A DNA stretch of 64,000 nucleotides from Zygaena filipendulae (lineage: Eukaryota; Arthropoda; Insecta; Lepidoptera; Zygaenidae), in the NCBI GenBank assembly GCA_907165275.2, contig OU015665.1:744001-808000 (forward strand), in the 5' to 3' direction. Under the pieces are notes generated by a model, which saw only the letters and a list, made by a program, of their open reading frames with translations, was not told where the DNA came from and searched no databases. This document shows positions 1-10,111 of the stretch, in pieces. The number at the start of each line of letters is the position of its first letter. The first letter of the stretch is position 1. Position numbers and translations under genes: made by a program.

Positions 1-527
1 CCACAGGGATAAAACTGTTTTTTTCTTGGGCGCTTGAATCCCTCACTGCACTCAGGACTCAATCTTAATTCCCTCCCTTTGGTCGGGAATTAACTTATAA
101 CACCCTCGCTGCGCTCGGGAGTTAAATTTGGAGTCCTTCGTTATGTTCAGGATTCAATGTAGCGCCCGTGACATAAAACAGTGCTTTATCCCCTTGGTGT
201 ATAATCTACTATTTCATTACTCATACTCGGAAAGTAGGTCTGAAGTTGCCTGAGAAGCGGGTTGAAAGTAACCCTTTTCAGCCCTAGGGAGAATCGCTTT
301 CAACTGACATCTGGATACTGCAGAAACTCAAGTTTTTTTTTTATGTCATAGGGGGCATACTTACTGGCCAGTAGCACACCTAATGGTTGATTTATGTAAA
401 ATAAAATTCACTCATTTTTTTCTTTAGCTTATTCCTATTTTTATTTTGACTTTCCTTGCATTCGTAATGAAAAGCACAGTGTTATCCTCGGGAGAAAGAC
501 TCACTTTCACCCCTAGGATAACAATGT
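1..527. repeat. Gene-free repeat stretch, left copy of a pair
   Basis: No coding signal is visible. Bases about 26-232 (ending GTGCTTTATCC..TATAATCTACTA) resemble 2105-2270 (ending GTGCTTTACTCCC..ATAATCTACAA). These are two copies of one repeat, about 2 kb apart on either side of the LINE. The DNA around 240-300 and 480-520 also carries locally repeated blocks of the type CCCTAGG..GAAAG. Confidence 0.5.
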
Positions 528-536
528 ACTATTTCA

Positions 537-1839
537 AATCAAATCAAATCAAATATACTTTATTGCACACACAGTAGAAGACACAAAATTTACAAAACAC
601 AGAAACATATGGATACGTACAACGAGGCGACCTATATTGCTGAAAGCAATTTTTTCATAGGCAGCCTCCTCTGGTAGAGAGAGATGTAAAAAGAAAGGTA
701 GATAGTGCGGCATTAATATCTGCATAATAAATTTCAATAATAACAAAATATATAAATACTGATATATAGATACGAGAAATAATAGAAACTACGTAAACTT
801 ACAACATACAGATACTTATACGTAAAATAATTGTATACTAAATCAATAAACAATACATAATTCTACTATAATAGAATACGAATTTTATGTGCTAACTAGA
901 AGTCAGATAGTGTTCCTTCAATAGCTCCCTGAATATTTCCAGCGAACGAGCAGCCCTGATAGGCACAGGTAGGGAATTCCAAAGCCGTGCGGCTCGAACA
1001 GTGAAGGAAAAGTCATAGAATTTAGAGGAATGGATAGGTAAGGAAAGACATAAGTTATCGGATGAACGAAGGGAGAGGCTATGGGAGGAAGAGAGGAATT
1101 GGAAACGTTCTTTGAGGTAGAAAGGAGTTTTAGGGATAAATAACACAGAGTACAAGAGAGAAAGGATATGTAAGTCCCGACGACGGCGAATAGGAAGCCA
1201 TTTCAATTTGGTGCGGTATTCTGATACGTGGTCGAATTTCCGCAGCCCAAAGATGAACCTTATACAAAAATTCTGGAGACGTTCTAGCTTGTTAAGTAAA
1301 ACACTGCTTAAGTCGGGATAAGAGGTATCCGCATAATCTAGAATAGGAAGAAGGAGGGACTGTGCTAGCGCAGTTCTGGTGGCCGTCGGCAGAAAATTTC
1401 GCAGACGTCGTAATGATCCAGACGCTGCAAATATTTTCCTACTAATCTCAGCTATCTGACGACTCCAAGAAAGTGTTGAATCAAAATGCACTCCAAGATT
1501 TCTGACCGATCTGCTGTAAGGGATGCAAGTGCCATCAAACACGACCGAAGGGATTCGATTAAAGTCAATTCTAGAAATATACGATGGACTGCCGATAATT
1601 ATCGCCTGGGTTTTGTGGGGATTGACTTTTAAGCCGTACCGTGTGCTCCAGTTTAGGATGAGTTCCAAATCCGAGTTGATGGCGTTGACAGCCCGGGAAA
1701 GGTCGTTAAAGGATGCCTGTGTGTAAATTTGCAAGTCATCCGCGTACAAATGGTAAGAACAAGATAGATGATGAGTTATGGAGTTAATAAAGATTGAAAA
1801 AAGAAGAGGAGATAGCACACCACCCTGCGGAACACCAGC
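537..1839 (-). mobile_element. 5'-truncated non-LTR retrotransposon (CR1/L2-like group) with intact RT fragment
   Basis: A retroposed copy read on the minus strand. It is flanked by a perfect 9-bp target duplication ACTATTTCA (528-536 and 1840-1848). Its 3' end carries an (ATTTG)n-type tail next to 537, preceded by AATAAAG, as in CR1/L2-type LINEs. The copy starts inside the reverse transcriptase, so it is 5'-truncated. The intact frame and perfect duplication suggest a recent insertion. The exact clade is inferred from the tail and RT style only. Confidence 0.88.
892..1839 (-). pseudogene. Reverse transcriptase C-terminal fragment of the LINE
   Basis: About 315 codons are open from the truncation point. 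The frame opens with AGVPQGGVLSPLLF (RT block before the active site) and holds the catalytic YADD box (YHLYADDLQIY) about 22 residues later. Next come thumb-like and C-terminal segments ending LLKEHYLTSS. It lacks the endonuclease and the fingers/palm start, so it cannot be a working element. There are no internal stops. Confidence 0.85.
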
Positions 1840-1848
1840 ACTATTTCA

Positions 1849-2273
1849 TACCACCTGCTCGATAATGTCCAATTACATATCACGCAATCTCAACGTAAAG
1901 CAAGGCATTACATCCCAACCCAAGAGAGGGAGGTAATGTTGTATGAAACTCCCGAGGGAGTATAGTGATTTGAGTTTGGAACGTTATTTGTAGGAAAACT
2001 CTTAGCATTTTGTTTTCTTTTTATGTGATCTGCCTGTGGTGGCCAGTTCTATATTCGAAAAAACCGTCTGCCCGTGTAAAGAGGGTTTATGTCTCGCAGT
2101 AGGTATGAAAAGTAGAGTATGCACCTCGAGGATAAAGCCCGTCTTCGTCACGGGTAGCTTAAGCCCCTCGCTTCACTGAGGACTCTACATAACTCCCGAG
2201 CGAAGCGATGGGTTCAATATGCCGCCGGTGACGTAAGACAGTGCTTTACTCCCTCGGTGCATAATCTACAATA
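1849..2273. repeat. Gene-free stretch with right copy of the pair repeat
   Basis: No gene is visible. About 2105-2270 repeats the sequence at 26-232, including the phrases CAGTGCTTTA and ATAATCTAC. The next element starts at once at 2274. Confidence 0.45.
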
Positions 2274-2596
2274 GGGATGTTGACTACTTTTGAAAATCGA
2301 AAATTCTAATTAGTCCGTTAGTTAGAAAAAAAAAAACCATAGACACGTATTTTTTGCTTTTTTAAATAAATTAAAATATACAGAGATAAAGCGCATTAAA
2401 GTTTAGGATGAGGAGGTCGTGACGTCACTAACCGCAAAACCGCCATACAAACTGTCAGAATAGTGACGTCACGCGAAATTTCAACTCAATATATCGCCGT
2501 TATTTTTTGATTACGTAAAAAAAGAAAAAATACGTGTCCAATATTTTTTAATAATCTACAAGACGGACTAAAAAATAAAAATTAGTCAACATGCCC
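2274..2596 (+). mobile_element. MITE family A (CRE-bearing), copy 1
   Basis: About 320 bp, starting GGGATGTTGACTA and ending TAGTCAACATGCCC, so the ends are imperfect inverted repeats. Inside are two perfect TGACGTCA palindromes (2420-2427, 2464-2471). It has no ORF, so it is non-autonomous. It ends 19 bp inside the intron that follows IPMK exon 3. Close copies lie at 4178, 6268, 25178, 37444, 41150, 44837 and 61063. Confidence 0.85.
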
Positions 2597-2615
2597 ATTA
2601 GCAGGCGCCCCTCAC

Positions 2616-2804
2616 CGGCCTCGACGGCGCCGCCCTGCAGCCGCTTGCCGTGCTCCTTGCCGTGGCGCAGGCGCCGGCCGCAGCCGAGCCGGAACACCTG
2701 GTAGCCGGGGATGCAGAAGGCGTACTGGCGCTTGCAGGCCGCGTACTTGCGCTGCTCGCTGCGGACCTTCTCCTCGCTCGCGAGCGGGTCCCACGTGCGC
2801 CGGC
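2616..2804 (-). CDS. Ipmk: IPMK coding exon 3
   Basis: The acceptor is GTCGCGCAG| before 2804 and the donor is GGCCG|GTGAGG after 2616. It encodes RRTWDPLASEEKVR .. YAACKRQYAFCIPGYQVFRLG and a basic tail. WDP..A...K follows the DxKxG motif as expected in the family. It is GC-rich compared with its surroundings. Confidence 0.9.
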
Positions 2805-5800
2805 CTGCGCGACAGGTTTTACACACATAATATCACCAATATCTGGGCGACCGAGCTTCGCTCGCGACGCCATCTGCTGTTAATTAGGAAAGCAGTACCA
2901 AACGCTCATTTTTCATTGCCTGAAAACACGGATAAAACGGTACGTATTCTAAAAATTAAACCAAGCTAGATCGCCCCCGAATCCCCTGGCATGCTAAATT
3001 TCATGAAAATCGTTGGAGCCATTTCCGAGATTCAGTTATATTGCATCTTTATGTTTTAGTTATTAATTATTAGTGTCTAGTATTAAGTATATTAATTATT
3101 GTTTTGTTTGCACACCCCATCTTCTATATCTCTCTGTCTACCCAATGGTTAACTGGTAGAGAATGCCGCAAGGCATTAAGTTCGCCATTTGTACACACTG
3201 TGCAATAAAGAATAAATAAATAAAAAAATATACTATACTATACAAGAATTGCTCGTTTAAAGATAGTAGATTCATTGGCGCAGTAGGTCACCATGTTTAC
3301 CCGCTAATCAAGAGGTTCCAGGTTCGATTCCCGGTGGGGAAGGACTTTGTGTGATGAATACAGGGATCCGCTTTCCGCGCTGGGCGTGTTTATATAGCCA
3401 TAGTATCATATTTATATGTTATTCTATGTAGTATATATAAGTACCACGTTTGCTCGGTTTCCACGAGCTTATAAGCTTAGTGTGGGATCAAGTAGATCTG
3501 TGTGTTGTGAAGTGGATTATTATTATTGCATTGCAACATTTAGCTGTGCAAATAATTAATTTTGATGTGCATTTAAATATTTCCCGTCTTTTACTGTATC
3601 ACGCATAAACAACTGAACGGATCGATATGAAGGATCGATTTTAACGGGATTTTCACTAGCAGATAGCTGATGTTATAAGGAGTAACTTAGGCTACTTTTA
3701 TTTTAGAAAAAAAAATTGTTCCTGCGAGCATCCCAAAACTCACGCGGGTGCAACCGCAACGCACAGCTAATTTCCGAATAAAAGGCTTGCCCCTCACCGA
3801 TCTTCACGTCCATGACGCACGGCTCCAGCATGTCGTGGGTGAGGTGCTCCAGCACGATGTAGTCCTGCTCGTGGCCGTTGTACGTGAACTTGGTGCAGCC
3901 GAAGTACTTGGGCACGAAGTTGCGCACCTCGAGCAGATCCGTGTCGGAGGCGGAGGCCGAGTTGAGCCGCTCGTAGAACTCCGCCTCGCGCCGCTGCGAC
4001 TCCTTGATTATCGGCTTGAGGATCGTGCCGTTCGTGCATTGGAGGAGGCCTGCCGGGTTGACGTGCACAGATTATTATATATAAATAGGTATATCTTTGC
4101 TTTGTTTATAAAAAAATTGTGTTACGTGGTTTGTCCGCATTTAACTCCTAAACTAATGAACAGATTTTAACGAAATCGGGATGTTGACTACTTTTGAAAA
4201 TCAAAATTGTAATTAGTCCGTTAGTTAGAAAATAAAAAAACAATAGACACGTATTTTTTTGCTTTTTCAAATAAATTATAATATACAGAGATAAAGCGCA
4301 TTAAAGATTAGGGTGAGGGGTCGTGGCGTCACTAACCGCTATAACCGCCATACAAACTGTCAGAATAGTGACGTCACGCGAAATTTTAAATCAATATATC
4401 GCCGTTATTTTTTGATTACGTAAAAAAAGAAAAAAATCGTGTCCAATATTTTTTAACAAGACGGACTAAAAATAAAAATTTGCACACTGTGTGCAGTGCG
4501 GTCCAAGTTGAGAGATAGGGTAGTTTTTTATCTCGGAATTTCTAAGGGAATCCCCGAAATTAACGGAGAACAGCTCCGAAGCGGCTGGACCGATTTTCAC
4601 GAGACTCTTACTGGCAATTAAACGACGTTATATGGAGTAAGTTGGACTACTTTTATCAGAATTCCTGCGGGAACTTCGAAACTCACGTGGACGAAACCAC
4701 GGGGCACAGCTAGTTAGGTGTAAGCTTGTTGACATAACTTATTTCTTGGAAGTACAATTTACGTATAAGCCTTCTTCTCGAACCACTCTATCTATCGGTG
4801 AAAACCGCATGAAAACCCGTTCGGTAGTTTTCGAGTTTTGACAGACACACAGACGCGTGATTAATAAATTACACCACCTAACTATACGCGTACCTACTTT
4901 AAAGATTTCACGCACAAATTTTTTCATAGCACGGTACCGCTACAATAGCTACAAACACATTATCATTGTTTAAATAAGATAAGCCATCTCATCATCAATA
5001 TTTACAATTTGTAATCTAGTATACTATAATAAAAGAGTAGAATCCACGATTCTGTACATTGAATATTTTTAGGAAAAAATTGACAAAGGGCGATAAAAGA
5101 ACATTATCTAACCACAAAAAAAGAGTTTTTAAAATTCTTTTGTCTGTCCGTGTCTGTCTGTTCAGGATAATCTTCGAATCTACTAAACGGATTTTCATGC
5201 GGTTTTCACAGGTAGAATAAGCTTAACCTGGATCTATATATAGGCTTTGTTTCATTCAAATCGGATGTCGGAAAAAAAAGTTGTTACATAAAAACTTTGC
5301 ACGCGGGCGAAACCGCGGGGCACAGCTAGTTTGTAATAATAAAATTATCACGTGTCTGTGAGAAGTATCAAAATTGTATGGGTCGTCGTCCCTGACGAAC
5401 GTTGCTTACGTAACTGAGTTTGTTTGTTATGCTTTCACGCCTTACCGGCTTAACTGATCATCATGCAAGTTTGCAAACACGTTGTCAGGGGTACAGAAAA
5501 ATACACAGGGTACTTTTTATTCCGGAATTCCCGCGGGTACTCCGAAATTATCGCGGGAGAAACCGCTGGAAACAGCTCGTAACTCATGCAAGTACCTATG
5601 TTATTAAATGGACATAGATAAACAATAGTGTGTTGACCCACACTGGAGAAATTTTGAGTAAATCGTGTTTTGAAAGTAGGAGCACCATTTTGTATCAACA
5701 TTTTTTATGTTCAATATTTAGTTACATATTTAAGCAATGTAATAATGTAAACACATAATTAAAAAACGTTCCCTAACTCTCAATAAATCGTTCTGAATCA

Positions 5801-6825
5801 ATAACTTAATTTTGTGGGTTAACATGTTATTGCTTATCTGCGTCCAAATAATATTAATAAATATGAATATGTATATGCATAAAAATAACCCTATGTCCTT
5901 TTCTGTACCCCCTGACGGCGTGTTTGCAAACTTACATGACGATCGGTTGAGCCGTTAAGGCGTGAAAGCGTAACAAACAAACAAACTCACTTTCGCTTTT
6001 ACAGGACAAGCTGTTCCCTGCGGTTTCACCCGAGGTAATTAGGGAGTTCCCGCGGGAATTCCGGTTTACAATATCATCTATGTTACTCAGGGATAATTTG
6101 GCATTCTAATGGTGAAAGAATTTTTGAGTTAAATCGTAACAAACAAACGAACAAACAAACTCACATCCGCATATATATTATCATAATATTAAAAGGATAT
6201 TAATTCCTTGCGCCACACGTCCCAGGCAGGGGCGTCTTAACCATATGCGGCGCCCGGGTGCGAAATGGGGATGTTGACTACTTTTGAAAATCAAAATTCT
6301 AATTAGTCCGTCAGTTAGAAAATAAAAAAACAATATTTTTTATTTTTTTAATAAATTAAAATATACAGAGATAAAGCGCATTAAAGTTTAGGGTGAGGGG
6401 GTCGTGACGTCACTAACCGCTAAAACCGCCATACAAACTGTCAGAATAGTGACGTCACGCGAAATTTCAACTCAATGTATCGCCGTTATTTTTGGATTAA
6501 GTATAAAAAAGAAAAAAATACGTGTCCAATATTTTTTAATAATCTACAAGACGGACTAAAAAATAAAAATTAGTCAACATGACCATTGCAGTTAGGCAAG
6601 GCAAGTAAGGTAGGTAGGTAGGTAGGTAATATCTACCACCAGATTCATTCAGATGTTGATCGGCCGGGTGCGGCCGCACCCAGCGCTCCTATGGGAAAGA
6701 CGCGCCTGGTCCCGTCTCAGTGGCCACGTACCCAGATACTTGGCTCCCTCGGTGTCCGTGTGGCCGGCGACCTGCTGCTCGTAAGCGACGATGCCCGCGG
6801 GGTCGGTGGCGAGCGGCCGCGCCAT
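2616..6825 (-). CDS. Ipmk: Inositol polyphosphate multikinase (IPMK/IPK2), 5' three exons; partial
   Basis: This kinase phosphorylates inositol tris- and tetrakisphosphates using ATP and feeds higher inositol phosphate synthesis in nucleus and cytosol. Coding exons on the minus strand are 6825-6732, 4049-3798 and 2804-2616; joining them keeps one frame. Exon 1 ends ..EGAKYLG. Exon 2 runs LLQCTNGTILKPI .. DYIVLEHLTHDM .. PCVMDVKIG, which holds the family signature PxxxDxKxG. Exon 3 continues RRTWDPLASEEKVRSEQ .. FCIPGYQVFRLG. Both junctions are phase 1 and rebuild Gly. About 178 codons are present. The C-terminal part with the SLL and IDF motifs is missing and must lie left of base 1. The start is chosen at 6825 (MARPLATDP), but in-frame ATGs at 6927 and 6948 upstream are also open. 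IP6K is less likely because the N-terminal segment VAGH..LLQ fits IPMK better. Confidence 0.88.
3105..3232 (+). mobile_element. 3' end of a non-LTR retrotransposon
   Basis: It contains AATGCCGCAAGGCATTAAG, then GTGCAATAAAGAATAAATAAA, an A-rich tail with poly(A) signals. The same terminus occurs at 9046-9170 (reverse) and 27705-27766. Only the 3' untranslated end is present. Confidence 0.65.
3268..3531 (+). mobile_element. tRNA-derived SINE
   Basis: It has a pol III A-box-like TGGCGCAGTAGG at 3275-3287 and a B-box GGTTCGATTCC at 3321-3331. A tRNA-unrelated body containing CTTAGTGTGGGATC and an (ATT)n tail follow. The body recurs at about 43010-43140 in reverse, which confirms a dispersed family. 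It is not a true tRNA gene: no complete cloverleaf is visible. Confidence 0.7.
3590..3770 (+). mobile_element. Degenerate Helitron-type element overlapping the IPMK intron 2 edge
   Basis: It resembles 28505-28698 (GCAGATAGCTGATGTTATAAGG and CTCACGCGGGTG..CACAGCTA). The 3' end is decayed to CAGCTAA. It stops about 30 bp from the 3' end of IPMK exon 2. Confidence 0.5.
3798..4049 (-). CDS. Ipmk: IPMK coding exon 2
   Basis: The acceptor is CCCGGCAG| before 4049 and the donor is ATCG|GTGAGG after 3798. The 252 nt encode the beta-sheet N-lobe of the kinase and the inositol-binding motif PCVMDVKIG at its end. Confidence 0.9.
4178..4480 (+). mobile_element. MITE family A, copy 2 (right end lost)
   Basis: It matches the copy at 2274, but the right inverted repeat is missing after AAAATAAAAATT. 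The first CRE is mutated to TGGCGTCA; the second TGACGTCA is intact. Confidence 0.8.
5015..5329 (+). mobile_element. Helitron-type element, A|TC...CTAG|T
   Basis: The 5' end is TC after A5014. The 3' end is hairpin GCGGGCGAAACCGCGG then GGCACAG and CTAG, followed by T. It shares AGAGTAGAATCC..GATTCTGTACATTG with copies at 14774 and 23328. There is no target duplication, as expected for Helitrons. Confidence 0.8.
5610..5845 (+). mobile_element. MITE family B, copy 1
   Basis: 236 bp with inverted ends GGACATAGATAAACAATA and TATTGCTTATCTGCGTCC. It is flanked by a perfect 4-bp duplication AAAT (5606-5609, 5846-5849). Three more copies in the window each have their own 4-bp A/T duplication. Confidence 0.88.
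6268..6584 (+). mobile_element. MITE family A, copy 3
   Basis: Starts GGGATGTTGACTA and ends GTCAACATGACC. It has two TGACGTCA sites. It lies about 150 bp downstream of the IPMK exon 1 donor, inside intron 1. Confidence 0.85.
6732..6825 (-). CDS. Ipmk: IPMK coding exon 1
   Basis: It encodes MARPLATDPAGIVAYEQQVA then GHTDTEGAKYL plus the first base of a Gly codon. The donor is CTGG|GTACGT at 6731. EQQVAGH matches the conserved QVAGH motif near the start of the family. The sequence upstream is GC-rich and stays open to about 6990, so the first methionine is uncertain. Confidence 0.8.
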
Positions 6826-6990
6826 CGCCGCCGGCCGCCGCTGCAGCGCGTAGTGCACGCGGTACACGGAGCGGGGCGCGCGCCCCCGCCGCACCGCCGC
6901 CGCCGGGGCCGGCCCACCATCACACATCTGGCGCGCGCGCTGCAACATTCGACTTTGCAATCTCGACCATATCTCGACAGTCGAACACAC
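6826..6990 (-). promoter_or_regulatory. GC-rich 5' region of IPMK
   Basis: A CpG-dense block directly upstream of the chosen ATG, in contrast to the AT-rich intron. It is either 5' UTR or an Arg/Ala/Pro-rich N-terminal extension (in-frame ATGs at 6948 and 6927). A second GC-rich patch at about 7865-7915 could hold the transcription start. No core promoter motif was identified. Confidence 0.35.
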
Positions 6991-7106
6991 AGAACAAAAT
7001 GAAGTGACATCAACTCAATTCAGTGTGGAAATAAACGAAAACCCGTGTCGCCGGCTGATTGTAGACTGTAGTACACAAAACTATTCATCACCCACAAAAA
7101 CTTTAA

Positions 7107-7310
7107 TTATATTGCATAGCTTCATTCTTCAGATATATTGTTTACAATGTCTATATCTTTGAATGAAGCGATGAATAAACGATCAAACTTAAGTTAAGTT
7201 ATTAAGTTAAGTTCGTTTGATCATAATATATTATATTGCATCGCTTCATCCGAAGATATAGTCATTGCAAACAATATATCTTCGAATCGAACTTGCAAAC
7301 AATATATATT
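7107..7310. repeat. Imperfect inverted repeat centred near 7205
   Basis: GATCAAACTTAAG on the left pairs with the reverse arm ending GTTTGATC near 7222. An outer pair around CAATATATC/GATATATTG extends it. It is probably a small hairpin transposon; no ORF. Confidence 0.4.
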
Positions 7311-8147
7311 CGAACGACAGACAGACGTTGGATCTATTTTAAGACCTTCATAGCTGTAGTTTTGAAAAAAAAAAAACACTTGTGAAGGCATAGCCCCTGT
7401 ACTACAGTTAGTAGTTAGCAAAGACACAGACAATAATTATGACGTGATAGAATAGTAAAAACAGAAAATTAGAAACAAATACCTTAATTTCACGTACAAA
7501 CACAAAAAATTAACGTAAAAAAATTATTCGACACACTTAATGCACTCGTCACTGAACTGGTTTCAATATTGTTTATTCTTTTTAGGGTAGTTCGTTAATG
7601 GAGGATGTAGGTAGATAGAAGCAGTATAATTATTTCATGTAATTACTTGATTTTTAAATCACGTCTTCACAAACAATACAAAAGAGTAACACCAGCACAG
7701 TAATAACTGTAGGACTAAATTAATTTATTCTTTTAGCGGTTAATGTGACAAATTTCCTTTTGTTATCCTCCAATACAATATTCGTAATACGTAGGTACCT
7801 ATGCATTCTGCGGTCGCAAACGAAACCAAAAATAGACTTAAAACGCTCGCTACATTAGACAGTGACGTGACGGCACGGCACGGCGCGCGGCGCCGGCGAC
7901 GGACGGCACGGTGATATGTCTCCGAATAGTTAATGAATCTATTTAACAAAAATGAAACTTACTTCCGTTTCTATATCCCAATATTTTATTTAAACTTAAT
8001 AAACAGGATTTAATTTATTTATTTATTTTCAACATAGTTACAGGATAGGTGGAAAAGTCTGTGAGAGGCCTACTTCGAGCTGCTTCGACTGCTGCAGAGT
8101 GATGATTTTTAATTTAAATATAACCGTCTGCCGTTCATTATTTAACA

Positions 8148-8310
8148 CTAGCTGTTCCCCGCGGTTATTTCGGAGTTCCCGCGGGAATTCCGAGATAAAG
8201 AGTAGCCTTAGTTACTCCTTATAACATTAGCCATCTGCGAGTGAAAGTCCCGTCAAAAACTGTCGAGCCGATTCATAGATTAGCCGGAACAAACAGACAG
8301 ACAGAGAAAA
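8148..8310 (-). mobile_element. Helitron-type element, reverse
   Basis: On the plus strand it starts CTAGCTGTTCCCCGCGG and continues GTTCCCGCGGGAATTCC, the reverse of the family 3' end. The 5' end is decayed. Confidence 0.6.
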
Positions 8311-9045
8311 TTGAAAATGTACCTAAGTACCGTACTTATATAATGTACTTTCGTATGCATTGAGTGATCACAAACAGACACTTGACTTATTTATTTGTAT
8401 AGATACATAATATCATAATAATATTATATCCATAATAATACACAAATGTGAAAGTAACTTTCACGCCTTCACTACTCAACATCACGAAATTTTGCGTGCA
8501 CGTTGTCAAGGGTACAGAAAAGTACATAGGTTACCTATACTTTTATCCTGGAATACCCGTGGAAACTCCGAAATTATCGCGAGTGAAATAGTGGGGAGCA
8601 ACTAGTATATAAATAATCGGTTGTGTAGTTTCTGAAAAAATCACGCACATACAAACATACCTACCAAAGTTTTAGAATCGTCGCCGAACGCCGCCGTGCC
8701 GTCGCGTTGGCGTCTAATGTGGAATCACCCACCGAAAATTACCGTTTGTTGTTTATCTAATCGGACTTATTCGTATCAAGATTGACATGTGTTTATCGAT
8801 CCGCACGATTGATCATTTTACCTTAAAACTATTGGTTAATGTCAGGGCTCGCGTCAACGATGATAAATGAACAAAAACTCAAATATACAAGGTTATAGGC
8901 TAAAAGGTGTACCTACCTATCAAGTCGTCAAATTAAAACTATGTAGTATGTACCTACATGATATCAAACTGAGTAAAATAAAAAAAATACTAGGTATAAT
9001 ACTATCCTAGCTGTGCCCCGCGGTTTCACCCGCGGTAATTTTTAT

Positions 9046-9170
9046 TTGTTTATTTATTCTTCTTGCACAAAAAGTACAAATGGTGAACTTAATGCCTTGC
9101 GGCATTCTCTGACAGTTAACCATTGGGTTGACAGGGAGATAAAAGGGACGGGGTGTGCAACCTACGGAAA
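9046..9170 (-). mobile_element. 3' end of a non-LTR retrotransposon, reverse, inserted in a Helitron
   Basis: The reverse complement of the terminus at 3105-3232 (AATGCCTTGCGGCATT, poly-T side at 9040). It interrupts a Helitron whose CTAG end lies at 9008. Confidence 0.6.
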
Positions 9171-9875
9171 AAACGAAAAAAATAAAAAATAAAAGTAATA
9201 GTATTAAAGTGAGCTAAAAAACTAAAAACTGTTATAAACTAAGACATAAATAAGGACTGAACATAGAGATAATTAATATATAAATATTACACAACATAAA
9301 ATACGTACATAAATATATAGGTATTATACAACATAAATATATATAAGTAAATATATACACACACACACATACACCGAATTCCGGGATAAAAAGTACCCTA
9401 TGTACCCCTGACAACGTGCATGCCTTTCATCCAAATCCGCGTTCAGCCGTTTTTGCGTGATTGAGTAACTTACATCCACACTTTCACATAAGATTATATT
9501 TCTACCTACACTGAAGATTGTCACAATTTGTAGATTGTAGGTACTTATTTAATTGCCTAATACCTATATAATATGGATAAAATAAAACTACATTTATATT
9601 TACATCTATCGCTTTTTTAATTACATAATGGTAATACGTCCTTATCGACTCAAATTATCAAAAAAAAATATTATATTACCAGCTTTAAAAAAAAACATTA
9701 TTTATCTACTTAGATACAAACAGACAAGAACTTCTTTTATGGTCCGTATTACTGTACAGTGAAAGCTTTCATTACTAGGTCCCATTATTACATTTATAAT
9801 AAAAAAATACTACTCTCTAATAAGTATAATCTAATCTAATCTTTTATTCTTTACGGCAAAGCTCTCAGTATGAAA

Positions 9876-10111
9876 TCATTTTTCGTACTTATATATTCCC
9901 TCCCCACTCTTTCTTCCACACTTGCCTTCTTCAACCAATTTATCCAGAAGTGGGATGGAATTAAACACAGGGTTGCCGGTTTTCTCCAGCAAGCTACCAA
10001 GGACGTACTTCTTCGTATCTAATCCCGTGAAGTCGGCCAATTCTAAGGGGCCGATAGGCAGACCTGCGCCTAACGTCATGGCTATGTCAATATCTCTCGC
10101 AGATGCATCAC
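9876..10111 (-). CDS. Hadh: HADH-1 alternative terminal exon 5b (distal), or remnant of a third copy
   Basis: 236 nt, exactly the length and phase of exon 5a: [20 protein letters not shown] .. [11 protein letters not shown] and TGA. The acceptor is ATCTTTTTAG| before 10111. An AATAAA lies at 9848-9843, 28 nt past the stop. No stop or frameshift breaks it, so it is under constraint or recent. No exons 1-4 partner lies between it and 13450, so splicing from exon 4 (about 5.9 kb away) is the simplest way to use it. Its opening SARDIDIAM and GPLELAD resemble HADH-2 more than exon 5a, so it could be the relic of another copy. Confidence 0.8.

Larger units (their letters stand above)
4050..6731. 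other. IPMK intron 1, filled with transposon copies
   Basis: No exon is visible. It holds MITE A copies (4178, 6268), a MITE B copy (5610), a clean Helitron (5015-5329) and Helitron fragments ending near 4713, 5585 and 6210. A GGTA-type short run lies at about 6605-6630. Confidence 0.6.
6991..9875. other. Intergenic region between IPMK and HADH-1
   Basis: No gene was found. It holds the 7107-7310 hairpin, a CpG-rich patch at about 7865-7915, a Helitron (from 8148), another GC-rich spot near 8690, a Helitron fragment (9008-9040) interrupted by a LINE 3' end (about 9046-9170), and a Helitron remnant at 9380-9500. Confidence 0.5.

Noticed and set aside
541..560. Simple (AAATC)n microsatellite
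   Set aside because: It is the 3' tail of the LINE, bounded by the target duplication, not an independent repeat.
3268..3345. Possible tRNA gene (A and B boxes)
   Set aside because: No acceptor stem or complete cloverleaf, and the sequence continues into a repeated SINE body.
3748..4170. 140-codon plus-strand frame
   Set aside because: Antisense of IPMK exon 2; the PxxxDxKxG motif is on the minus strand.
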